Source of the DNA: BNXB01 sp031548005
GTDB lineage: Bacteria; Bacteroidota; Bacteroidia; Bacteroidales; Azobacteroidaceae
Assembly: GCA_031548005.1 (NCBI GenBank)
Contig: JAVBRK010000003.1
Coordinates: forward strand, 1 to 64,000
DNA: 64,000 nucleotides
Direction: 5' to 3'
In this document: positions 17,501 through 23,868 of the stretch, piece after piece
Layout: each line of letters starts with the position of its first letter
How positions within the stretch are numbered: the stretch's first letter is position 1
Program-made: the position numbers and the translations under genes
The notes under the pieces: generated by a model
The model's input: the letters and a program-made list of their open reading frames with translations, nothing else
The model's database searches: none
What the model was told of the DNA's origin: nothing

Positions 17501-18624
17501 TCCAGAATATATTTTGTTTGCTCTTCTCTCAGGGGTGCGGGTACAAAACCTAACATTCCGACTCCCCATGTTTTTGATCCCAACTGTTCTTTGGTTTCAT
17601 TGAGTAGCTTTTGGGCTGCTTCTCCCCGTGCCAGACTCAATGCAACGAAAGGCAGCGCTCCGGAATCAGCAATATTTTTTGCAAATTCAGGTACATCGCT
17701 TACACGGGCCATAGGTCCCTGAGCGACCGGATACTTCATATTCAGTTCCCGGGCCAGGCTATTATTCGGTTGTATCGGCTGTATCTTCCGGGCTTGTTGA
17801 AAGTGTCCGAACCGGGCTTCGTGGAAGCCGGCTACCAGATTATTCAATGTTTTGTAGTTTTCTGCCAGGTCGATTGATAATGCAATGTCTTGTCCCATCG
17901 GGATGAAGTTCTTGCTGATATCAAATCCTCCCAACAGTGGAGATATATTTTTAAAAGCAGCATTTACAGGAAGTCTTGGGGAATTATTCCTCATTAATAC
18001 CCTGTAGTGATCGATGATCATGGTTTCATTTCCGCTTAAGCTTTTGCAAAGATTTTTTAATTCTTTCGGAGCGCTGCACTCTTTGAACAGAGCAAGCTGG
18101 CTGTCCATGACAACGCCCTTTGCACCTAATGCCAGAGTTGCGGCAGAGGTATGAATACCGGCTCCGCCCTGGATATATATCTGGATGTTCTGGCCGGAGA
18201 ATTTTTCCATAGCATGCTGGAACAGTACAAAGGTCGATTCGTATGCTACCTTGCCGGTAGCTTCGTTTCCCTTCAGAATCAGGTTTTTCAGGCCGGATTT
18301 TACGGCAGCCTGCGCTTCTTCCATCGAATGTACCTGACAAAACCGTTCTGTTTTTTCGCTGTATGGCAGGCTCATCCCGAATGGATAAATAATTTTATCG
18401 ACATTGGGAGGGAGTTTAATGGTTGTGGACATTTCTTCTACAAAACATACTCCAAAAGGTTCGGTTGTAGCCTTGGAAAGTTTATCCAGGTTATTGATTG
18501 CTTCAGATTTGTTTCTTCCTAAATGAAGAACCGGATAGGCTCCGGCATCGATTGTCTTTAAGGCCAGATTTACATCCGGCATCTCAAATGGAGATAAGAT
18601 AAATAGTTCTCTACTTGATTTCAT
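11503..18624 (-). CDS. Iterative PKS subunit 1: two NMO-like domains-KS-AT-ACP-ACP-KR (PfaA/hglE-type)
   Basis: 2373 residues. Residues 1-285 and about 286-560 are two TIM-barrel regions of the nitronate monooxygenase/PfaD type; the second keeps E428-S-G-G-H432, the first has E-A-T-G-K instead. KS 648-1085: Cys836 (DAACASS), His971, His1011. AT 1185-1480: FSGQGSQ, Ser1280 in GHSYG, His1384. An Asn-rich and Ala/Pro/Gln-rich linker (about 1545-1660) leads to two ACPs (Ser1698 and Ser1816, both in LSIDSIKR, the form typical of PUFA synthase ACPs). KR about 1905-2373 with GGAQGI, Ser2271/2272, Tyr2285 and Asn2289. No DH or thioesterase here; DH is in subunit 2. The role is repeated malonyl extension plus keto-reduction; the barrel may be an enoyl reductase in cis. 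The product is unknown. Confidence 0.93.
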   Translation of the reverse strand: MKSSRELFILSPFEMPDVNLALKTIDAGAYPVLHLGRNKSEAINNLDKLSKATTEPFGVCFVEEMSTTIKLPPNVDKIIYPFGMSLPYSEKTERFCQVHSMEEAQAAVKSGLKNLILKGNEATGKVAYESTFVLFQHAMEKFSGQNIQIYIQGGAGIHTSAATLALGAKGVVMDSQLALFKECSAPKELKNLCKSLSGNETMIIDHYRVLMRNNSPRLPVNAAFKNISPLLGGFDISKNFIPMGQDIALSIDLAENYKTLNNLVAGFHEARFGHFQQARKIQPIQPNNSLARELNMKYPVAQGPMARVSDVPEFAKNIADSGALPFVALSLARGEAAQKLLNETKEQLGSKTWGVGMLGFVPAPLREEQTKYILDAKPPVVLIAGGRPSLAKPFVKEGIKVFLHVPSPALLDMFLKEKSGNFIFEGRESGGHIGPLSSFVLWERQINRLLKEEELSSFNLFFAGGIHDAFSSAFISIMTATLAAKGAKIGVLMGSSYVYTKEAVKSGAILPEFQKQALTQNQTVILEASLGQETRALKSGFTDYFQQEKKRLQDQYSDSKEVWMRLEDLNLGRLRIAAKGIERNGNDLVKLNDKEQAEKGLYMMGQIAAMHHKILTLDELHEDVAVENNKLIGQLEDQPLPESNVKPLDVAVVGVSCIFPDARNTEEYWRNIITGKNSITEVPDSRWNKDLFYDPDTRDTDYVGSKWGGFIPTVDFDPLEFGMTPQSLASIEPTQLLSLLVAKRALTDAGYTNLEEVDLDNTSVIFGAEGATELAASYGFRATAKQVFGQLPENIKNSLPRLNEDSFAGVLSNVISGRIANRLNLGGRNYTVDAACASSLAALDLGCQELYSKRSDMVLLGGADLHNGINDFLMFACTHALSKKGSSASFDAESDGIALGEGVAVLVMKRLEDAERDGNKIYAVIKGIGGSSDGKSLGMTAPNRVGQMKALKRAYKSAGILPSQVGMIEAHGTGTVVGDRTELRALTDMFLESGAIKGQSLLGSVKTQIGHAKCAAGIAGIVKTVLSVYYGVHPPTLNLTKPNPYYDKESSPFVFNTQSGIWNDKNRIAGVSSFGFGGTNFHVVMENYKNQSEHASSMPLWPSELFIFRGDSVDEALKMMRNVKELLINNDNVSIKDLAYSLAVYNKKEVQVSVVATDGNDLLSKIAVALERKNSQGVYFRNKKDGKLAFMFSGQGSQRINMARDLFVNFPSMRNLLSQYPEYEKILFPYAAFDEETRKEQQATITDTRNAQPLLGIVDYAIADFLRSLGIIPDTVAGHSYGELPALCFAGVFAPENLVPLSRDRALSILNAIEKDKGKMIAVSLPEEKLNNLLQGESEVWAVNLNSHTQTVLAGSSAGITAFIQKLKQENIAAKELPVACAFHSPLLNKSKKLYTDVLKNVKFGKPSISVWSNTTAELYPLKDTEIKERLAEHLIKPVLFTKEVENMYQDGNTIFFEVGPGKVLTGLVQSILGDKAVAIDSENKSINGVCYLLQAIAKYMATGREIHIEKLFEGRNASVIDLEHPEKYQKKSTVWHINGHNAVPTNGKMPANGAYPITQPLMNLNNMSVNNQNNNNNPSDQVVLEYLHSMRTMLQSQHDVMMRYMGYNPQNGSIPISQTVYQPVQQIPVAQVAQTAPVQQAVVVGTRPSAPVSSAAPAPSLENVKAVLLEIVSEKTGYPEDMLGLDLDLEADLSIDSIKRMEIIGALRDKLNISGSLEDSEDAIEKMAAVKTLNGLIDWIKDLAQSSSPGQAPQNPAPAVAATPAAVTAPASQPAGVSIEDIKALLLETVSEKTGYPEDMLGLDLDLEADLSIDSIKRMEIIGALRDKLNISGSLEDSEDAIEKMAAVKTLNGLIDWMADLANSGNNPESAPVQSDGQKAVSETPAKANPETADEKPARMAFELEEQAIKSQSVSLEGKRFALTNDGGTYVTKVKSELEKKGVSVDLVDAGEDLSAYDGLIILDASQSKEKCDILKAFDLIKSADLTKIKWIYTFSDSLGVMETGEAVAPLKKVQGFPGMIKTLAHEFPETNFRVVTSFSLFDKKSFAQLVVDELTSDDTSHREIVYKNGKRYCIVPKMKELQSKDLNNLSLDKDSVIVVFGGAQGITPDLVTELSKEYPCNYVLVGRSEKPSAEFDRYQSLETKDEIRKYLLTEEKMKNPAEIEKKVQKIFKVNQINANITKIEKTGAKVTYESLDIRDTKALKQLLKNVRKQYGKIDGIFHAAGLLEDKLFTQKTIDSFEKVYTTKVTPLHVILDEIGTDIKLLVLFSSVASAYGNKGQIDYASGNSVFDLVTPVLNDKTKVRVLTINWGPWKGSGMVSDSLEAEFKKRGVSLISLKAGAKYFVEELKYGNEGQVLVMGGAGDVKNFLKG
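13051..13608. repeat. Direct repeat of the ACP-coding segment inside PKS1
   Basis: Segments 13051-13254 and 13405-13608 are nearly identical at the DNA level and encode 68 identical consecutive residues (1791-1858 and 1673-1740 of PKS1), offset by 354 bases (118 codons). The few nucleotide differences are synonymous. The repeat units are the two tandem ACP domains; the Ala/Pro linker between them is not repeated. Synonymous near-identity points to recent duplication or continuing gene conversion, and makes loss or gain of an ACP by recombination possible. Confidence 0.95.
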
Positions 18625-18654
18625 TCGTGTAAATTAAACGTTATATATTTTGTT

Positions 18655-20007
18655 TTATCCATGTGTTTTAAAACTACTTTTCTGCCATGAATACATGGCG
18701 ATTGCCAGTAGAGTCGAAAAAAGATCGGACACGGGAATTGCTTTCCACACGCCGTTCAGCCCCCAGAAATGAGGTAAAAGGTATAAAGCCGGAACTAAAA
18801 AGATAAATTGTCTTGACAAACTCAATAATGTTGATTTTATTGGCATTCCTACTGATTGAAAAAAAATGGATATGACCATCTGGATACCACTAAGCGGAAG
18901 CGTTATTGACGTAATCTGTAGAGCCTGAACAGCTTCAGATGCAAGATCCTCCCCTGGATTAAAAATATTTACCACCCATCTGGAGAAAAATACACCAATA
19001 ATCATGCCAAATGCACCGATATACATTCCGGTTTTCATGGCCAGATTCATGGCCGATTTAACGCGGTCATGCTTTTCCGCACCCCAATTGTAGCCCAGGA
19101 TAGGTTGTAGCCCCTGGGCTAAACCCGAAAGGATAAGAATAATGATCAGTGTCAACCGGTTTGCTATCGTATAAGCCTCGATCGCCAGATCGCCTCCATA
19201 GATCCTTAAACGGTTATTGATGATAAATACGATGACAGATGCTGCAAATTGTATGATGAAAGGCGATAATCCTATACTCAGTATAGACCAGGTGATTTTG
19301 GGATCGGGAAAGAAATTATTTTTATATATTTGTAACGAAATGTAAGGTTTCCGGAAGTGAAGAACAGCCAGTGAAAATGAGATAATTGTGGATATTCCCG
19401 TCGCTAATGCCGCACCTTTCATGCCCCAGTGAAAGATAAAAATAAATACCGGAGCCAACAATACATTCGCAATAACTCCCGCTAGCATAATATACATGGA
19501 TGCTTTCGGATATCCGGAAGCACGTATGATACCGCATAAAACAAAGCTCAGGTTGAAAAATATACAACTGGGCAAATAGTAAATCAGAAATTCATGAGCA
19601 TAGGGATAAGAGGCTGGCGTTGCTCCGATATGATACAGGACAGGATCTATAAATGAGTACATAAAAAGGATAAACGCACCCGTAAACAAGACAATTAAGG
19701 TGCAGGCGTTACCTGCAACCTTTTCTGCTGTTTCTTTGGAATTCATCCCTAAGTAAATTGATATCCTGCTGGCAGCTCCGGCGCCGACAAGAGACCCGAT
19801 GGCCATAACCAGGGTCATGACCGGAAGAACGATTCCCAATCCGCCGATGGCATGTTCTCCGAGTCCGGGTCCATATGCAATATATATACTGTCTATCAGG
19901 TTGTAAAAAGCAACCACCAGGGAGCCTAATATGGTCGGTACCGAATACTCCCATAGTAATTTCCTGATGTCTGATGCGATCAACTTTTCGTGCATCGTAT
20001 TATTCAT
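18655..20007 (-). CDS. MATE family efflux transporter of the PKS operon
   Basis: 450 residues with about 12 membrane segments in two halves, as in MATE (MOP superfamily) exporters. 'YSVPTILGSLVVAFYNLID' region (about 20-38) and 'GAGAASRISIYLG' in the first bundle, and 'LGYNWGAEKHDRV' at the start of the second half, match the DinF/NorM/MepA-like group. These proteins export drugs or lipid-linked compounds using ion gradients. It lies between the dehydrogenase gene (42-base gap) and PKS1 (30-base gap), so it is best explained as the exporter or self-protection pump for the operon's product; a lipid flippase role is also possible. Confidence 0.9.
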   Translation of the reverse strand: MNNTMHEKLIASDIRKLLWEYSVPTILGSLVVAFYNLIDSIYIAYGPGLGEHAIGGLGIVLPVMTLVMAIGSLVGAGAASRISIYLGMNSKETAEKVAGNACTLIVLFTGAFILFMYSFIDPVLYHIGATPASYPYAHEFLIYYLPSCIFFNLSFVLCGIIRASGYPKASMYIMLAGVIANVLLAPVFIFIFHWGMKGAALATGISTIISFSLAVLHFRKPYISLQIYKNNFFPDPKITWSILSIGLSPFIIQFAASVIVFIINNRLRIYGGDLAIEAYTIANRLTLIIILILSGLAQGLQPILGYNWGAEKHDRVKSAMNLAMKTGMYIGAFGMIIGVFFSRWVVNIFNPGEDLASEAVQALQITSITLPLSGIQMVISIFFQSVGMPIKSTLLSLSRQFIFLVPALYLLPHFWGLNGVWKAIPVSDLFSTLLAIAMYSWQKSSFKTHG

Positions 20008-20049
20008 ACCGTCCGTTGGCCGATGCTTTCAAAGCAGGGTTTCTTGTTT

Positions 20050-20922
20050 TTATACATTTATATCGTTGTTTGGAGGATACTTATAAAATCCTTCTCCGCT
20101 GAGATATCCCATTTTCCCTTTGTTGATGTAATTCTCTTTTAGAAAATGAGCAAACAATTTACTTTTCACATCTCCGTTTTGAGCAATGTTATAAATTGTG
20201 TTCAGACCGATTGCATCATAAATCTGGAAAGGTCCGGCCGGTGACCCGGTGGCCATTTTCCACGTTTTATCGATGGTCTCGATATCTGCAACTCCGGTGA
20301 TGAATAATTCGGACGCTGCCGACAATAGCGGAATTAAAAGGGAATTGAGAACATATCCGTTTTTTTCTTTTTTTATTTCAATTGGCTCCATTCCAAGTTC
20401 TTTTGAAAAATCTACCACTGTGCGGAATATGTTCTGATCTGTTCCGGGGTGTCCCATGACTTCCACGATGTTGTAACGGAACAACAGGTTTGCAAAATGC
20501 AATGCCAGAAATTTATCCGGCCGGCCGGTATAACCTGCCAGGCTGCTGGGAAGCATGGTCGATGAATTGGTTGCAAAGATTGTTTTCTGAGGAGCTACCT
20601 GAGCCAGATTCTGATATAGTTCCTGCTTCATTTCCTTGTTCTCGGGTATAGCTTCTATCACCAGATCGGCATCTTCTACAGCTTCTTTCAGATCGAATGA
20701 ATAAGAAATACGATTGAAAACTTCCTCCATATCGCTTTCCGAAACATGGGCTTCCTGAATATAAAAATCTTTCAACAGATAAAATTGCGCGATAATTTTA
20801 TTGTAGAGGTCTGCACTTAAGTCATAAATGACGACATTGAAGTTACGGTAAGCGGCATGAAATGCAATCTGACTTCCTAAAATCCCTCCGCCTAAAACTG
20901 TAACATTTGAAATTTTATTCAT
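20050..20922 (-). CDS. 3-hydroxyacyl-CoA dehydrogenase
   Basis: 290 residues, the normal size for the single-function family (Hbd/PaaH). The N-terminus has the NAD-binding 'VTVLGGGILGSQIA' (GxGxxG at 11-16). The catalytic His142 is in 'LHFANLLFRYNIVEV' with Glu154 following; the C-terminal domain has 'EKNGYVLNSLLIPLL' and 'GFYKYP'. The enzyme interconverts 3-hydroxy- and 3-ketoacyl thioesters with NAD(H). In this operon it may set the oxidation state at C3 of the released chain, or supply a starter. Together with the adjacent aminotransferase it could make a 3-amino acyl chain, but that is speculation. Confidence 0.9.
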   Translation of the reverse strand: MNKISNVTVLGGGILGSQIAFHAAYRNFNVVIYDLSADLYNKIIAQFYLLKDFYIQEAHVSESDMEEVFNRISYSFDLKEAVEDADLVIEAIPENKEMKQELYQNLAQVAPQKTIFATNSSTMLPSSLAGYTGRPDKFLALHFANLLFRYNIVEVMGHPGTDQNIFRTVVDFSKELGMEPIEIKKEKNGYVLNSLLIPLLSAASELFITGVADIETIDKTWKMATGSPAGPFQIYDAIGLNTIYNIAQNGDVKSKLFAHFLKENYINKGKMGYLSGEGFYKYPPNNDINV

Positions 20923-20938
20923 ACGAATGACCGGTAGT

Positions 20939-22051
20939 CTATTTGATTATTACTTCGATAACTCTTTTTATCTCCTCTTCTTCCAAGTTGTGGTGTAATG
21001 GCAGGCAAATCACCTGATCTGCAGCTTTGTAAGCTACCGGCAGGTTGGCCCTGGTCGATGAGGGTAGCCCTTTGTAGGTGGAAAAGTCACTGATTAACGG
21101 ATAAAAATAGCGCCTTCCGAATACCCCGTTGTTCTTCATTTTTTCGTAAAGTTTATCGCGGGACATCCCGTATTTATTCTCATCGACAAAAATGGGAAAA
21201 TAGCCGTAATTGGTAACGATCTCTTTCAATTCCGGTAGTAAGCCGATTCCTTTTACAGGTTCCAGGCTCTTTCTGTAAAAAGAAGTGATTTCTTTTCTCC
21301 TCAGGATCGCCTGGTCGACTTCCTTTAATGATAATAAACCGAACACTGCCTGTACCTCATTCAGTTTGGCATTGATCCCGGGGGCAACAACGGTCGTTTC
21401 GTCTGCAAATCCAAAGTTTTTTAGGTAATCGATACGTTTTTTCATCTTTTCGTCATGGCAGATGATTGCACCACCTTCAATGGTAGAGTAAACTTTCGTG
21501 GCATGAAAACTCAGGATCGACAGATCTCCGAAATTCAGGACCGATTGTCCGGATTTTGTGACGCCAAATGCATGAGCTGCATCATAAATGACTTTCAACC
21601 CATAAGTGTCCGCAATATCCTGTATCCGTTCCATATTACAGGGATTTCCGTAAACGTGGACGGGCAGGATGGCTGTCGTCTGAGGGGTAATCGCCGCTTC
21701 TATCTTATCCGGATTCAATGTTAAAGTATCCGGTTCAATGTCGACAAACACCGGTTTTATTCCGTTCCACCACAACGAGTGGGTGGTTGCAACGAAGCTG
21801 TATGGAGTTGTAATTACTTCTCCAACAACACGCAGAGCTTGGAGAGCGGTTATCAAAGCAAGAGTCCCGTTTGAGAATACAGAAATATATTTTACCCCGA
21901 GGTACTCGCAAAGCGCTTTTTCCAGTTCCTGATGATAATGCCCGTTATTGGTGAGCCACTTTCTTTTCCAGATATCTTCGAGATACGGAATGAGAGAATT
22001 CAGTTCGGGTAATAAGGGTGACGTTACAGTTATGATATTCGTATTGGCCAT
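20939..22051 (-). CDS. DegT/DnrJ/EryC1/StrS family PLP aminotransferase
   Basis: 370 residues, fold-type I PLP enzyme. 'FSNGTLALITAL' (59-70) binds the cofactor phosphate, Asp157 in 'IYDAAHAFG' contacts the pyridine nitrogen, and Lys186 in 'SFHATKVYSTIEGG' is the Schiff-base lysine. The family normally aminates keto-sugars bound to nucleotides (VioA/FdtB/ArnB group). It is the first gene of the operon, so it is co-expressed with four glycosyltransferases; making an amino sugar for the final molecule is the simplest idea. No sugar dehydratase or epimerase is in the window, so the keto substrate must come from elsewhere, or be non-sugar. Confidence 0.9.
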   Translation of the reverse strand: MANTNIITVTSPLLPELNSLIPYLEDIWKRKWLTNNGHYHQELEKALCEYLGVKYISVFSNGTLALITALQALRVVGEVITTPYSFVATTHSLWWNGIKPVFVDIEPDTLTLNPDKIEAAITPQTTAILPVHVYGNPCNMERIQDIADTYGLKVIYDAAHAFGVTKSGQSVLNFGDLSILSFHATKVYSTIEGGAIICHDEKMKKRIDYLKNFGFADETTVVAPGINAKLNEVQAVFGLLSLKEVDQAILRRKEITSFYRKSLEPVKGIGLLPELKEIVTNYGYFPIFVDENKYGMSRDKLYEKMKNNGVFGRRYFYPLISDFSTYKGLPSSTRANLPVAYKAADQVICLPLHHNLEEEEIKRVIEVIIK

Positions 22052-22304
22052 TGTATTTTTTGCTGTCTTAATATAATATATAATTTTCTCGATGTGTATA
22101 AGTTTTTAATATATGCATCCTATTTACTAAGGAAATAACAATTGAAAACAAAATATGTCCCGGTGATTGAAATAATTGTAATGTAAAATACTTAAACTTT
22201 ATTAAATTAAATTAAATTCCTGATTTTATTAAGCCCAGGTGTGGAATTTACGATGCATGAATAGCTTAATAGTCGTCTTTATTTCAATATTCTGGGAATT
22301 TGTG

Positions 22305-22323
22305 AGTATTTTCAGCAAATACT
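22305..22323. promoter_or_regulatory. Small perfect hairpin/palindrome upstream of the PKS operon
   Basis: AGTATTT (22305-22311) and AAATACT (22317-22323) are perfect inverted repeats around the 5-base loop TCAGC. It has no T-run on either side that would make it a terminator. It could be a protein-binding site or a leader hairpin. Short AT-rich palindromes also arise by chance, so this is a weak call. Confidence 0.3.
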
Positions 22324-22534
22324 ACTTTCTTGATAAACCTAACATATATGTATCATTAATAACATGGGTGTATGATGTAATTTTTCTTACTTAGCCTCTT
22401 AAGAAAAGAGTGGTGAGAAAGCGCTGCAAAGTTGGTGCATAATTACAAATTAGTATTGATATAAAATTGCCAAAATGACATAAAAAACACCCTTTATGTT
22501 AATTGTTAAACTTAATTATAGCCAAACCGGGGAA

Positions 22535-22567
22535 TTTGCATATTTTATTTCAAAAGTATTAACTTTG
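22535..22567 (+). promoter_or_regulatory. Bacteroidota-type promoter of rex
   Basis: TTTG at 22535-22538 and TAACTTTG at 22560-22567, 21 bases apart, match the consensus. The -7 box ends 26 bases before the rex ATG. The rex-FAH-porU genes follow closely and probably share this promoter. Confidence 0.7.
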
Positions 22568-22593
22568 CATTCAAAATTATGACCTAATTATTC

Positions 22594-23244
22594 ATGGTAT
22601 CACGCTTAAAAAAAGATAACTGGAAAGTTCCGGAGCCGGCGTTGCGCAGGCTTCCCTGGTATCTGGCCTATGTGAAGCTCCTGAAGTCGAAGGGAGAGGT
22701 ATTGGTATCGTCTACCCAGATTGCGAAAGAGATTAATGTAGACCCGTCGCAGGTTGCAAAAGATTTATCTTATGTGAATGTTTCCGGGAAAACGCGGGTC
22801 GGTTACGATATTGAATCGTTAATTGAAGCCCTGGCTGATTTTCTGGGATTTACGGTATTACATAAAGCGTTCTTGTTTGGTGCGGGAAGTCTGGGAGGAG
22901 CTTTATTGCTCGATTCCGGACTTAGCCAGTATGGACTGGATGTCGTTGCAGCATTCGATGTAAAGCCTGAATTGTGTGGAACGGCAATTGGCCGGGTTCC
23001 GGTTTACTCTATTGAACAATTTCAGGAGGTACAGAAAAAAAACAGGGCGGAGATCGGAATTCTTACTGTACCTGTCGATAATGCACAGCATGTTGCCGAC
23101 CGGATGATCGAAGGAGGTATTAAGGCTATCTGGAATTTTACCCCCTATCGTATCCGTGTGCCTGAGCAGGTGGTTGTACAGAATACTTCCATCTATGCCC
23201 ATCTGGCAGTGATGTTTAACAGGCTCAATGCTTCGATAGAATGA
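22594..23244 (+). CDS. rex: Redox-sensing transcriptional repressor Rex
   Basis: 216 residues. The N-terminal winged helix (about 1-75) contains 'VSSTQIAKEINVDPSQVAKDLSY', split as VSSTQIAKEI and NVDPSQVAKDL, the recognition helix of Rex. The C-terminal Rossmann domain has 'FLFGAGSLGGALL' (GxGxxG) and 'VVAAFDVKPELCG', typical of NAD(H) sensing. Rex dimers leave DNA when NADH rises and so switch on fermentation and respiration genes. The stop codon overlaps the start of the next gene (ATGA). No clear Rex operator could be fixed in the window. Confidence 0.93.
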   Translation: MVSRLKKDNWKVPEPALRRLPWYLAYVKLLKSKGEVLVSSTQIAKEINVDPSQVAKDLSYVNVSGKTRVGYDIESLIEALADFLGFTVLHKAFLFGAGSLGGALLLDSGLSQYGLDVVAAFDVKPELCGTAIGRVPVYSIEQFQEVQKKNRAEIGILTVPVDNAQHVADRMIEGGIKAIWNFTPYRIRVPEQVVVQNTSIYAHLAVMFNRLNASIE

Positions 23245-23858
23245 AAATTATTTGTGTTGGTATGAATTATGCTTCTCACAATAAAGAGATGCTTCATACG
23301 TTAATATCTGACGAACCGACTATCTTTTTAAAGCCCGATTCATCTTTATTGAAAGACAGTAAACCGTTCTTTATTCCGGATTTTAGTGCGGAAATGCATT
23401 ACGAAACGGAAATTGTAGTGAGAATCGACCGGTTGGGGAAAAATATTGCATCCCGGTTTGCTCGCCGGTACTATAATGAGGTCACAGTAGGGATCGATTT
23501 TACAGCAAGGGACTTACAAAAGAAGTTGAGGGGTGGCGGTATGCCTTGGGAATTGAGTAAAGCGTTCGATCACTCTGCTGCGGTAGGAGAGTTTGTTTCG
23601 TTGGAAACTCTGGGAAAAGAGGTAGATGATATATCTTTCCATCTTGATATTAATGAAGTAAAAGTACAGGAAGGTCATACTGAAGATATGATTTTTAAAG
23701 TGGACCGGATTATTGCATATGTAAGCCGCTTCTTTACCCTGAAGATTGGAGATCTGATCTTTACAGGAACTCCGGCAGGAATAGGAGGGGTAAAAATAGA
23801 CGATCATTTGCAAGGATATATCGGTGACCGGAAGGTACTCGATTTTTATGTCAGGTAA
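23241..23858 (+). CDS. Fumarylacetoacetate hydrolase (FAH) family protein
   Basis: 205 residues, the short single-domain YcgM/FAHD1 type. Metal-binding acids are seen in 'MHYETEIVVRI' and 'VTVGIDFTARDLQ', and the C-terminus has 'IGDLIFTGTPAGIGGVK', the most conserved block of the family. Members are acylpyruvate hydrolases, oxaloacetate decarboxylases or dienoate isomerases; the substrate cannot be told here. Its ATG overlaps the rex stop by four bases, so the two are translationally coupled, an arrangement that hints at central carbon metabolism under redox control. Confidence 0.88.
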   Translation: MKIICVGMNYASHNKEMLHTLISDEPTIFLKPDSSLLKDSKPFFIPDFSAEMHYETEIVVRIDRLGKNIASRFARRYYNEVTVGIDFTARDLQKKLRGGGMPWELSKAFDHSAAVGEFVSLETLGKEVDDISFHLDINEVKVQEGHTEDMIFKVDRIIAYVSRFFTLKIGDLIFTGTPAGIGGVKIDDHLQGYIGDRKVLDFYVR

Positions 23859-23868
23859 GTATTATAAA

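Larger units (their letters stand above)
22052..22593. other. Long divergent intergenic region between the PKS operon and rex
   Basis: 542 AT-rich bases without a convincing gene. The right end holds a good rex promoter (22535-22567). On the PKS side I find no canonical TTTG/TAnnTTTG pair near the aminotransferase start; the only minus-strand TAnnTTTG match (TACTTTTG, 22551-22558) overlaps the rex promoter and would imply a ~500-base leader. The region contains a 7-base hairpin (22305-22323), a palindrome ACATATATGT (about 22342-22351) and three and a half copies of TTAAA near 22203-22218. Either a long regulated leader or a promoter of another type is possible. Confidence 0.6.

Noticed and set aside
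7142..18624. Enediyne biosynthesis
   Set aside because: The cis PPTase and KS-AT-ACP-KR-DH set resemble an enediyne PKS, but there is no hotdog thioesterase partner or other enediyne accessory gene, and the ACPs have the PUFA-type LSIDSIKR motif in tandem.
1122..22051. Aryl polyene or flexirubin cluster
   Set aside because: These use stand-alone FabF/FabH-like ketosynthases and an ammonia-lyase or similar starter enzyme; here the KS domains are in giant type I proteins and no such starter gene is present.
22294..22320. Possible Rex operator (TTGTGA...TCAGCAA)
   Set aside because: One arm has an extra base and the spacing is off compared with TTGTGAAnnnnTTCACAA-like sites; too weak to call without alignment or binding data.
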